A stretch of 29,017 nt of DNA. Source: Caryophanales bacterium UBA2253 (GTDB lineage: Bacteria > Bacillota_I > Bacilli_A > ML615J-28 > CAG-698). A program made the position numbers and the translations under genes. The DNA is taken from NCBI GenBank assembly GCA_002347755.1, contig DDXT01000049.1, forward strand, positions 26,030-55,046, written 5' to 3'. Under the pieces are notes generated by a model. It searched no databases, was not told the DNA's origin, and saw only the letters and a program-made list of their open reading frames with translations. Below, in pieces: positions 8,036 to 15,842 of this stretch (its first letter is position 1; each line of letters opens with the position of its first letter).

Positions 8036-10426
8036 ATGGCCAAAAGAACCATTAAAAAATCCGTCAAAAAGGCCCCAATCTGGAAAAAACTGATTGGGCT
8101 TTTCTTGTTTTTGGGAGCCGCTTCGGTCTTTGGGGGATTCGGATATCGTTATTTCACGATTGCGGTGCGCGAGGAAGCCAACATCACGGAAATCCTGACC
8201 ATTCTGAATGAAAGCCTGCCGGAAGAGACGACGGATGATTTGGTCCTTCCGACTAGCATTCCTGGTTACGATAGCATCTCGATCGCCTGGGCTTCGGATG
8301 ATTCCGAAACCATTTACCCGGACGGAAAAGTCTACCGTCCGCTTTCGGCGGTCGGAGACAAGAGGGTGGTTCTGACTGCGACTTTTACGGTTTTGGAAAA
8401 CGACCGGTTGGCTCAATTGGCTTTTGAGCTTCTGGGCGTGGGTCCGATCACCCAAACCTTTGAAGTCTTGGTCCTTAAAATGGACCTGACCGATCAAGAA
8501 AAAGTTGATTACGTCGCGTCCCGGCTGTATGTTCCCGAAGACAGTTTTTACAGCCTCGGTTTGCTCACCTCCGTTTCCGAATTTCCGGAACTGACCATAT
8601 CCTGGAGCAGTTCCGATCCGGCCATTCTTACCAACGCCGGAGCGAAAGCGGGAACGGGAAGCGTGACGCTGACCGCAGAAGTGTCTTTAGGATCCGCCTC
8701 GTCGCAAATGAGTTTTCCGATCACCATGCTGGCTTCCCAACCGGTCTTTACTGCTTTGGATCCGGATCTTGAGGCCATCGATACCGGCACTTATGCCACC
8801 GACTGGACCGCAGGCGGATTCATTTTTCATCAGGCGATTCTGGCCTTGAACGGGACGGATGCCATCATTCGGATGAAAGCCGACCAAAGCGCAACGCTGA
8901 CGACGCAAGATCCGGTTTTCGAACCCAGCGGCTTGACTTTTGATTTTCAGTTATATGCGACCGATGCGGAAAAACTGACCAAACCGACCACGGTATTGGT
9001 GTCCTGGTCGGATGACTTAATTACCTGGACCAACCTTTACACCCAGGTCATCGCCGACGCAAACAACCTTGCGGTGGATTTGGATGTTTCCGGCCTAAAT
9101 GGCGACGTTTATTTTCAAGTGGCGGTAATAACGGAATATTTGACCGATCTGCGGGTCGATGTTGACAATCTTATCATCGAACGGGAACTTAGTGCCGATG
9201 ACATCGAACAATGGATCGAAGCCAATGTTCCCGATAAAACCAACAATTCGCTGATCCTTCCGAGAACCACCGGCTATGGGGGGATCATTTCCTGGTCCAG
9301 CTCCGATCCAACCCTGATGAGCGATGACGGTTTGATCGACCGTCCGGCCGAAAGCACCGACGTGATCATGACCGCGACCGTCACCGGACTGGCTTTTCCG
9401 GTCATTTTTCCGCGTTCGGTAACCATTTTGGGAGTATCGACCGTTGAGCCTTTGGAATTGTACTTCATTGATTTGGGAAAGTACGGAACCAGCGATACCG
9501 GCGAATCGATTTACTTCAAATTGGGCGATTTTGACGTTTTGATCGACGCTGGAAGCAACTTCAATGCTTCCAATCAAGCTCTTTCGGAAACCATTGACGC
9601 CCATAGCGAAGACAGGATCATTGATTTGATCGTGGCGACCCATCCGGACGCCGATCACATCGGCGGACTTCCTTTCATCTTCTCGACTTACGAAGTGAAA
9701 AATTTATTTCAGTTTTACGGCGATCATACCACCCTTTTGTATCAGGAATACGTCAGCTCTTATCAAGCCGAAGGTCTGGTCTCGGAATGTCTGGTCACCG
9801 ATGCATATAACAACCAAAACGGCTGCTCTCGAGTTATCACGATCCAAGAAGGCGTCACCATCAACGTTGTGGACACGGGGTATTACCAAACCGATGAAAC
9901 CAACGGCCGCAGCGTGGTGTTCGTCTTGGAAGCCTATGGGACCCGGATCCTTTTGACCGGAGACGCAGACAACAATGACGGAAGAACCGCTGAAAGCAAT
10001 TACATGAATGAAGTCGGAGACATTGACATCCTGAAAGCCGTTCATCATGCCACCAGCAACGGAACCACTTCGGAATTTTTGGCTGTGGTTGACCCGGAAA
10101 CGGTCATCATCACCAACGGGAATTATTTTGGAAACAAACACGGTCATCCGACGGCTGATGCCATCAACCGCGTTTATCAATATGACGACACCATTGAAAT
10201 ATACGCGGTGGTTGGCGGCGATGCCGATAATTGCGCCGTCACCCTGAGCGATTCTTACGAATGCGATGTGACTGATCCGACCGTTGATCGCAACGGCACG
10301 ATTTGCATTACCATCGATAATTCGGGTTATGTCATCACCGCGGCCGACGTTTCCGTTCCGATCGAATTGTCTTCAACGGCTTTTTGGTCAACGAATCCCC
10401 AGAAACTTTATGATTACGGCGGATGA
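8036..10426 (+). CDS. Membrane-anchored Ig-repeat protein with ComEC-like metallo-beta-lactamase domain
   Basis: This 796-residue protein starts with a basic stretch and one membrane segment (about 17-38) with no lipobox, so the rest is probably outside the cell. Three atrophied bacterial Ig (aBig-like) modules follow, each with a Trp-Ser-Ser-Ser-Asp-Pro-type strand near residues 84, 189 and 419. A beta-rich stretch of unclear type lies at about 250-395. From about 470 to the end is a metallo-beta-lactamase domain of the ComEC/Rec2 type: HPDADHIGG at 536-544, a Leu-Thr-Gly-Asp-Ala-Asp segment with D643, and H670-H671. In ComEC this domain is linked to extracellular DNA cleavage, but here there is no ComEC channel. 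An AGGAGG at 8022-8027 supports the start. It ends the five-gene run. Nuclease or phosphodiesterase activity is inferred. Confidence 0.8.
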   Translation: MAKRTIKKSVKKAPIWKKLIGLFLFLGAASVFGGFGYRYFTIAVREEANITEILTILNESLPEETTDDLVLPTSIPGYDSISIAWASDDSETIYPDGKVYRPLSAVGDKRVVLTATFTVLENDRLAQLAFELLGVGPITQTFEVLVLKMDLTDQEKVDYVASRLYVPEDSFYSLGLLTSVSEFPELTISWSSSDPAILTNAGAKAGTGSVTLTAEVSLGSASSQMSFPITMLASQPVFTALDPDLEAIDTGTYATDWTAGGFIFHQAILALNGTDAIIRMKADQSATLTTQDPVFEPSGLTFDFQLYATDAEKLTKPTTVLVSWSDDLITWTNLYTQVIADANNLAVDLDVSGLNGDVYFQVAVITEYLTDLRVDVDNLIIERELSADDIEQWIEANVPDKTNNSLILPRTTGYGGIISWSSSDPTLMSDDGLIDRPAESTDVIMTATVTGLAFPVIFPRSVTILGVSTVEPLELYFIDLGKYGTSDTGESIYFKLGDFDVLIDAGSNFNASNQALSETIDAHSEDRIIDLIVATHPDADHIGGLPFIFSTYEVKNLFQFYGDHTTLLYQEYVSSYQAEGLVSECLVTDAYNNQNGCSRVITIQEGVTINVVDTGYYQTDETNGRSVVFVLEAYGTRILLTGDADNNDGRTAESNYMNEVGDIDILKAVHHATSNGTTSEFLAVVDPETVIITNGNYFGNKHGHPTADAINRVYQYDDTIEIYAVVGGDADNCAVTLSDSYECDVTDPTVDRNGTICITIDNSGYVITAADVSVPIELSSTAFWSTNPQKLYDYGG

Positions 10427-10447
10427 TGGAAATAGATAAAAAAACCA

Positions 10448-10476
10448 TTGGAAAACCGTCATTAATATAGTATAAT
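10448..10476 (+). promoter_or_regulatory. Sigma-A promoter of the EF-G-like gene
   Basis: A TTGGAA box (10448-10453), a 17-base spacer and a perfect TATAAT box (10471-10476) lie 43 bases before the start codon. They sit in the 93-base gap after the metallo-beta-lactamase gene, which shows no convincing terminator. Confidence 0.75.
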
Positions 10477-10519
10477 ACTCATAGTGCGAAAAAATAACGT
10501 TTTCTTTTTGGAGGTATGT

Positions 10520-12583
10520 ATGAAAGAATACAAAACGAACGAAATCAGGAATGTCGCTGTCTTGGGCCATTTAGGAGCCGGAAAGACCAGTTTTGGTGAA
10601 TCCGTCCTCTATGTCTCCAAAGCGATCGAGAAGAAGGGCGAAGTCGAAAGAAAAACCACTGTCGGTGATTATTCGATCGAATCACAGAATCGCCAAACCA
10701 CACTGACATCTTCGATACTGCCGGTCGAGTGGAAAGATTGTAAGATCAATTTTATTGACACTCCCGGATCCGAAGAGATGGTTGGGGAAGTCGAAAATAT
10801 TCTTTCCGCCATTGACGGCGCCGTTGTGCTGGTCGATTCCACGAAAGGGGTCGAGGTCGGCACCGAACGCGTTTGGGATATTTGTAGAAAACGCTCCATT
10901 CCGACGGTCATCGTCATGAACAAACTAGACAAAGAAAACATCAAGTATGAACCGGCCATTGAATCGGTCAAGACTCGTCTGAGCAAAAAAGCCGTGGAAT
11001 TTTCCGTTCCTTACGGAACTGATGTCAATCTGACCGGATATGCCCGGGTTTTGGCCCGAAAGGGATTTGCTTATTCCGAGGATGGCAACGTGACGGAAGA
11101 AATTGTTCCGGCCGGCTTGAAAGATAAAGTCGAAGCGATCCGCTCCACATTATTGGAAGAAGTCGCCGAAACCAGCGAAACGTTGTTGGACAAATATTTC
11201 AGCGGCGAAGAACTGACAACCGAAGAGATCCGCGAAGGATTGCATAAAGGCGTTTTGGCCGGGGACATTTTTCCCGTTTTGGCCATTTCCAGCCTGAAGA
11301 ATATCGGCGTAAACGCCGTTTTGGACATCATTGTTGATTACATGCCTTCTCCGGCGGCCATCGGTTCCAAAAATGGCATCGACCCGAAGACCAAAGCGGA
11401 AATCAAACGGGATATGGATCCGGATGCCCCGGTTTCCGGAATCGTCTTCAAGACCATCATCGACCCTTTCGTCGGCACCGTATCGATTTTTAAATTATAT
11501 TCCGGAACCCTCCGCATCGGCCAGGAAGTCTATCTCCCGGAAACCGAGCAGCTGACGAAGATCCCTCAGTTATTCATTGTGCGGGGAAAAGGACAAATAA
11601 ACGTTGACACGATTTACGCCGGAGACATCGCGGGAGTATCGAAAGTCGCGGAATTTGCCACCGGCTTGACGTTCGCGGACAAGAAAGACCCCATTCTTTA
11701 CCCAAAAGTCATCCATGCGACCCCAACCATTTATGTTGCCATCGTTCCGAAAGACAAAAAAGACGAGGACAAGATTTCCTCATCGCTTCATAAACTGAAA
11801 ATGGAAGATGTTTCTTTTGAAATCAAACGTAATCCGGAGACCGCCCAACTGTTGATCGGTGGTCAGGGATTGACGCATATCGGCTATATTCTGGAACGAA
11901 TGAAAAACATGTTCAAAGTCGACGTGGACATCAATGACCAAAAAGTCGTTTATCGCGAGACCATCCGCACCAAAGGCGAGGCCCAAGGAAAGCATAAAAA
12001 GCAATCCGGAGGAGCCGGCCAATTCGGTGATGTTTGGATTCGTTTCGAGCCTTGCCAAGAAGACTTCATTTTCTCCGAAGAAGTAGTCGGCGGAGCCGTT
12101 CCGAAGAACTATTTCCCGGCCGTTGAAAAAGGTTTGATTGAAACTTTGGAACATGGCCCGTTGGCCGGATTCCCGGTCATCCGCGTCAAAGCTACTTTGT
12201 ATTACGGATCTTATCATCCGGTTGATTCGAACGAAATTTCCTTTAAACTGGCCGCTGGATTAGCTTGGAAAAACGCACTTGAAAAAATCGGCCCGACCAT
12301 TTTGGAACCGATCGTTCAAGTCAACGTGGTAGTGAAAGACGAATTCGTGGGCGATGTCATGGGTGACATGACCAAACGCCGCGGACGCGTTTTGGGAATG
12401 GACCAACAAAACGGAATTCAGGAGATCATCGCCGAAGTTCCGGAAGCGGAAATCATCAAATACGCGGTCGATCTGAAAGCCATGACCCAAGCGAGCGGAC
12501 GTTTCAGCCGACAGTTCTTGCGATATGAAGAAGTACCCCAAAATTTGATTCAAAAAATCATTGATGAATATAAGAAAAATTAG
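10520..12583 (+). CDS. EF-G-like translational GTPase (EF-G paralogue, FusA2-like)
   Basis: This 687-residue protein has the EF-G domain order. The P-loop GHLGAGKTS is at residues 16-24, the switch II Asp-Thr-Pro-Gly at 80-83 and Asn-Lys-Leu-Asp at 134-137. Domains II to V follow, including a domain IV tip region (Tyr-His-Pro-Val-Asp-Ser-Asn-Glu) and a domain V Met-Thr-Lys-Arg-Arg-Gly block. It differs from canonical EF-G in two places. The Arg-Gly-Ile-Thr-Ile switch I is replaced by Asn-Arg-Gln-Thr-Thr-Leu-Thr. The catalytic His after Asp-Thr-Pro-Gly is a Ser (S84). This fits the EF-G-like paralogue group rather than the main translocase. The start at 10520 follows GGAGG at 10510-10514; an upstream in-frame start at 10484 would begin inside the leader. 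Its exact role is unknown. Confidence 0.88.
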   Translation: MKEYKTNEIRNVAVLGHLGAGKTSFGESVLYVSKAIEKKGEVERKTTVGDYSIESQNRQTTLTSSILPVEWKDCKINFIDTPGSEEMVGEVENILSAIDGAVVLVDSTKGVEVGTERVWDICRKRSIPTVIVMNKLDKENIKYEPAIESVKTRLSKKAVEFSVPYGTDVNLTGYARVLARKGFAYSEDGNVTEEIVPAGLKDKVEAIRSTLLEEVAETSETLLDKYFSGEELTTEEIREGLHKGVLAGDIFPVLAISSLKNIGVNAVLDIIVDYMPSPAAIGSKNGIDPKTKAEIKRDMDPDAPVSGIVFKTIIDPFVGTVSIFKLYSGTLRIGQEVYLPETEQLTKIPQLFIVRGKGQINVDTIYAGDIAGVSKVAEFATGLTFADKKDPILYPKVIHATPTIYVAIVPKDKKDEDKISSSLHKLKMEDVSFEIKRNPETAQLLIGGQGLTHIGYILERMKNMFKVDVDINDQKVVYRETIRTKGEAQGKHKKQSGGAGQFGDVWIRFEPCQEDFIFSEEVVGGAVPKNYFPAVEKGLIETLEHGPLAGFPVIRVKATLYYGSYHPVDSNEISFKLAAGLAWKNALEKIGPTILEPIVQVNVVVKDEFVGDVMGDMTKRRGRVLGMDQQNGIQEIIAEVPEAEIIKYAVDLKAMTQASGRFSRQFLRYEEVPQNLIQKIIDEYKKN

Positions 12584-12606
12584 GGTCGATAACTCGACTC
12601 TTTTTT
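12582..12606 (+). terminator. Terminator of the EF-G-like gene
   Basis: An 8-bp stem (12582-12589 with 12594-12601, one G-U pair) closes a 4-base loop and runs into six T (12601-12606). It overlaps the stop codon of the EF-G-like gene and lies only 14 bases before the next start. Confidence 0.8.
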
Positions 12607-12619
12607 CACTCGAGGCAAT

Positions 12620-13471
12620 ATGAAACTGAAATATGTCATTTCCGAGGAAGGAATCGTTAAGGACTATCTTCGGAAAAATCACATCTCCCGCCGTTTTGGG
12701 CGGAAAATAAAATGGAACGGCAAGATTTTCATCAACGGTACGGAGGCAGCCAACTGGTATCCGCTGCATCCGGGGGATGAACTGACTGTTGAGTATGAAG
12801 AGACGCTCAACCCGGAGATCGCCATTTCCGAGATCGAACCGGACATCGTTTTTGAAGATCAGTATCTGCTCATTGTTCGGAAACCCCGGGACTTGGCCAG
12901 CCAGCCTTCTCACAAATACTTCGCGGACAATCTGATCAGCCGCCTCAAGAATCATTTCGTAAAAAACGGGATCGAAGCCAACATCCATGTCATCAGCCGG
13001 CTCGATTACAGCACTTCGGGTTTGGCGTTGGTGGCGAAAGAAGGCTACACCACCCATTTATTGGACGACACCGACATTGACAAGAAGTATCTGGCGCTGG
13101 TTGAGGGTGAATTTTCCGAAACCTCGGGAGAGATCAACCTGCCGATCGACCGGGAGAGCGATCATCCGGTCAAAAGAAAGATCAGCGTGACTGGGAAGAA
13201 TGCGGTCACGAAATACCGGGTTTTGCGCTCGGGGAACCCCAGCCTGCTCGAGCTGACGCTCGGAACCGGACGCTGTCATCAGATCCGGGTTCACCTTTCG
13301 GCCATCGGTCATCCGGTCGTGGGTGATAAATTATACGGGCATCCCGGCGATTGCCTGATGCTTCACGCTTATCGGTTGCGGTTTTTGCACCCGGTGACCA
13401 AAGAGCCAATCGAGATCGCGGATCGGCCGGATTGGCTGGATGAAAACGACCTTTTATTGGTTTCAAATTAG
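12620..13471 (+). CDS. RluA-family pseudouridine synthase
   Basis: This 283-residue protein has an N-terminal S4-like region (about 1-65, including Lys-Trp-Asn-Gly-Lys-Ile-Phe-Ile-Asn-Gly), then the RluA catalytic domain. The catalytic segment reads Ser-Arg-Leu-Asp-Tyr-Ser-Thr-Ser-Gly-Leu with D129 as the catalytic Asp. The Leu-Gly-Thr-Gly-Arg-Cys-His-Gln-Ile-Arg-Val-His block and the Gly-Asp-Lys-Leu-Tyr-Gly block follow. Such enzymes convert specific uridines in rRNA or tRNA to pseudouridine; the target is not predictable. The usual His before Arg-Leu-Asp is Ser. The start at 12620 has CGAGG at 12611-12615. It lies just after the EF-G terminator, and no separate promoter is obvious, so read-through is likely. 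Confidence 0.92.
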   Translation: MKLKYVISEEGIVKDYLRKNHISRRFGRKIKWNGKIFINGTEAANWYPLHPGDELTVEYEETLNPEIAISEIEPDIVFEDQYLLIVRKPRDLASQPSHKYFADNLISRLKNHFVKNGIEANIHVISRLDYSTSGLALVAKEGYTTHLLDDTDIDKKYLALVEGEFSETSGEINLPIDRESDHPVKRKISVTGKNAVTKYRVLRSGNPSLLELTLGTGRCHQIRVHLSAIGHPVVGDKLYGHPGDCLMLHAYRLRFLHPVTKEPIEIADRPDWLDENDLLLVSN

Positions 13472-13482
13472 TTTTTTATAAA

Positions 13483-13511
13483 TTGATTTAGTCAGTTTAC
13501 TGTGATATAAT
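13483..13511 (+). promoter_or_regulatory. Sigma-A promoter of the tyrosine-kinase cassette
   Basis: A TTGATT box (13483-13488), a 17-base spacer and a perfect TATAAT box (13506-13511) lie 43 bases before the first gene of the cassette. Confidence 0.8.
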
Positions 13512-13554
13512 AACTCCGTGTAAGCAAAAAATAAATTTATGGAAGGTATAATAA

Positions 13555-14319
13555 ATGAACGAAGAAAAAGTAAATGTTGAGGAAAACAATGTGGCGGAGG
13601 GATTCACCCTCATGGAGCTGCTGACCATCATTAAAAACAACCTTATCCTGCTTTTGTTGATCATCATCGGCTTTGCGGTTCTGGGATTCGTCTATACCAA
13701 TTACTTGGTCACCCCGATGTACACCGCCTCCATTGACATGATCATCTATGTTGCTGATACCGAAACCTCCGGAAGCGACACCGCCCGGTTGACCACGGCG
13801 GACAAAGTCGCGGAAAACATCAAAGAGTTTGTGAAATTCAAAGACATCATCGAAAATGTCATTGAACAAAACACTTTGGAATATGATTGGAATTACATTC
13901 AGGAACATGTCACATCCAAATCCATTGGCGAAGCCGCGGCCGTTACCGTCAGTTTCGAAGATCCCGATCCGGTTTTGGCGCGAACCATCGTCATGGCTTT
14001 GGCGGAAGAGTTGAAAAACAACATCAATACCAAGGTCCCGGGAGTTGATCCGGATGCCTTAAGATTTGCTTCGGAAACCATCACTTTACAAAATGCCTCG
14101 GATTTGGATCCCAATCAAGCGCCTTCTTCGCCGAATAAATTAATGAATTATGTGATCAGTTTTTTGCTGGGCGTCGTAATCGGCGTGGTCGTGGTCATTC
14201 TGAAAGAACAGTTCTCGACCCGTTACAACAGCAAGAGCGAGGTGGAAAGAACCTTGCAGCTTCCGGTCATTGCCCTGATACCGGCTCTGGAAAATAATGC
14301 AGGTGAAAAACATGTTTAA
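13555..14319 (+). CDS. cpsC: Chain-length determinant/kinase adaptor membrane protein (Wzz/YwqC type)
   Basis: This 254-residue protein has two membrane segments (about 26-50 and 195-215) flanking an outside domain of about 140 residues. A Pro-rich junction (Pro-Ser-Ser-Pro-Asn-Lys) comes just before the second one, as is usual in Wzz/CpsC proteins. In Gram-positive bacteria this adaptor binds the tyrosine kinase CpsD/PtkA through its cytoplasmic C-terminal tail and helps set polysaccharide chain length. Ribosome site GGAAGG is at 13541-13546. The 3' end overlaps the kinase gene by 8 bases. The order adaptor-kinase-phosphatase matches ywqC-ywqD-ywqE (tkmA-ptkA-ptpZ) of Bacillus. Confidence 0.88.
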   Translation: MNEEKVNVEENNVAEGFTLMELLTIIKNNLILLLLIIIGFAVLGFVYTNYLVTPMYTASIDMIIYVADTETSGSDTARLTTADKVAENIKEFVKFKDIIENVIEQNTLEYDWNYIQEHVTSKSIGEAAAVTVSFEDPDPVLARTIVMALAEELKNNINTKVPGVDPDALRFASETITLQNASDLDPNQAPSSPNKLMNYVISFLLGVVIGVVVVILKEQFSTRYNSKSEVERTLQLPVIALIPALENNAGEKHV

Positions 14320-15046
14320 ATTAAAACAATGGAAACGCCGCGAAAAATTTGACCAGGAATATAACATTCTGGTTTCGACCAACCCGAACTCCGCTTACGC
14401 CGAAAGTTTTCGGAAAATCCCGATCGACATCAAATATTCCAGCATAGACAAAGAACCGCGCGTCATTCAGGTCACTTCATCGGTGGCTGGGGAACACAAG
14501 ACCACCACTGCGGTCAATCTGGCGGCCGTTTACGTCGAACTTGGCCACAAAGTCATCATGGTCGATTGCGACCTTCGCAAGCCGAAAGTTCATCGGGCCG
14601 TCGAACTCTTGAATGATGACGGACTGACCAGTTATTTGATTGACAAAATCGACCGTTCGCAGTTGATCAAAAAGACCAAATTTAATTTTGACGTCATCAA
14701 CGCCGGGGAGATCGTTCCTTTTCCTCATGTCATACTTAGAAGCGACAAGTTTAAAATCCTGATCAAAGAACTCCGGGGATTATACGATTATGTCATTCTT
14801 GACTGTCCTCCGGTTTTGCTGGTCACCGACAGCTTAATCATTTCCGAAGTCGTTGACACCACCATCTTCGTCATCAATCAACAAACCACCAGCAAGAGCG
14901 AGACCAAAGAGGCCATCACCCTGCTAAAGGAATCCAATGCCAATTTGTGCGGAATCATCCTAAGCAACGTCAGTCGCAAGATCTCCAATTACGGGTATCG
15001 CTACGGATACCGGTACAAATACCGTTATTACAGTCGGAAAGAGTGA
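14312..15046 (+). CDS. cpsD: Bacterial tyrosine kinase (CpsD/YwqD type)
   Basis: This 244-residue cytoplasmic BY-kinase has a Walker A region at about 57-66, Walker A' at 84-91 (D85, D87, R89) and Walker B with D164 before Cys-Pro-Pro. The last 18 residues hold eight tyrosines (227-240), the usual autophosphorylation cluster. It transfers phosphate from ATP to Tyr on itself and other proteins once activated by the CpsC adaptor. One oddity: the Walker A reads Gly-Glu-His-Lys-Thr, with H62 where Gly is normal. The start at 14312 is preferred over 14297 because AGGTG at 14301-14305 gives good spacing. It overlaps cpsC and precedes the phosphatase gene by 5 bases. Confidence 0.9.
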   Translation: MFKLKQWKRREKFDQEYNILVSTNPNSAYAESFRKIPIDIKYSSIDKEPRVIQVTSSVAGEHKTTTAVNLAAVYVELGHKVIMVDCDLRKPKVHRAVELLNDDGLTSYLIDKIDRSQLIKKTKFNFDVINAGEIVPFPHVILRSDKFKILIKELRGLYDYVILDCPPVLLVTDSLIISEVVDTTIFVINQQTTSKSETKEAITLLKESNANLCGIILSNVSRKISNYGYRYGYRYKYRYYSRKE

Positions 15047-15051
15047 TCGCG

Positions 15052-15759
15052 ATGATTGATGTCCATACTCACATTTTGCCGTTTTTCGATGATGGCTCCG
15101 ATGATTTGCAAGAATCATTTCGGATGATCGAGCGAGAAATCACCCTCGGCATAAAGGACATCATCATCACTTGCCACGCTTTAAGGCTCGATCTGAAAAA
15201 GTATTCCCAACAAGAACTGAAAGACGCGTTCGCGGTTTTTCAAAAACAAGTGAAAGAAAAGTATGACGTCCGGTTGTATCTGGGTCAGGAAATAGCCTAT
15301 AGCGAGAAGTTAATCCCTTTATTGAAGAAAAAAGAGTTGCTGACCATCAACGAAAGCGAATTTCTGCTTTTGGAACTTCCTTTTGACGAAGCGGTTCCGG
15401 ATATGGAAGAACTGGCTTTCAGTTGTCGGGTCCTCGGGTACAAAGTAATCATCGCTCATGCGGAGCGATACAGTTATTATGAATTTAAAAACCTGGCGAA
15501 TTTGAAGGAACTTGGGTTGTTTCTTCAGATCAACAGCAATAGCGTGACCGGCCGGGGCGGCAAAGACACTCAAAAGCTGGTCCTCAAACTGTTGAAAAAC
15601 GGTTTGGTGGATTTGGTTGGCAGCGACGTTCATGCCTTTCGGAAAAATGATTTGGATGAAGCTTTTCAGATCGTCGATAAAAAATTTGGACACGGAATTG
15701 CCAATGACATCTTTCAAAACAATGCGGCCCGAATGTTCGGAATAACCAATAATCAATAA
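15052..15759 (+). CDS. cpsB: PHP-type tyrosine-protein phosphatase (CpsB/YwqE type)
   Basis: This 235-residue protein opens with the PHP metal-binding motif Asp-Val-His-Thr-His-Ile-Leu-Pro and an Asp-Asp-Gly-Ser segment (residues 3-16). It also has His-Ala-Glu-Arg-Tyr in the middle and Gly-Ser-Asp-Val-His-Ala near the C-terminus. These supply the metal ligands of the CpsB/YwqE phosphatases, which remove phosphate from the Tyr tail of CpsD. The start at 15052 gives the standard N-terminus; the in-frame extension back to 14947 lies inside the kinase gene. The ribosome site is weak (GGAAAGAG), so coupling to the kinase gene is likely. Confidence 0.92.
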   Translation: MIDVHTHILPFFDDGSDDLQESFRMIEREITLGIKDIIITCHALRLDLKKYSQQELKDAFAVFQKQVKEKYDVRLYLGQEIAYSEKLIPLLKKKELLTINESEFLLLELPFDEAVPDMEELAFSCRVLGYKVIIAHAERYSYYEFKNLANLKELGLFLQINSNSVTGRGGKDTQKLVLKLLKNGLVDLVGSDVHAFRKNDLDEAFQIVDKKFGHGIANDIFQNNAARMFGITNNQ

Positions 15760-15785
15760 AATCTTCAGCAATTGTTCGAATAACC

Positions 15786-15814
15786 TTGAATCTGAAACAA
15801 TTTTCGGGTATAAT
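15786..15814 (+). promoter_or_regulatory. Sigma-A promoter of the lipoprotein gene
   Basis: A TTGAAT box (15786-15791), a 17-base spacer and a perfect TATAAT box (15809-15814) lie 28 bases before the start codon. No clear terminator separates it from the phosphatase gene. Confidence 0.78.
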
Positions 15815-15842
15815 ACCTAGGAAAGAAGAAGTGAGGAGAAAC

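Noticed and set aside
7621..8055. Open frame of 144 codons on the + strand
   Set aside because: It overlaps the zinc-ribbon membrane protein in another frame and is rich in Arg and His; the overlapped gene has far better evidence.
12260..13057. Long open frame on the minus strand (265 codons)
   Set aside because: It spans parts of the EF-G-like and RluA genes, which have clear motifs on the + strand, and crosses their terminator; it shows no ribosome site or family motif.
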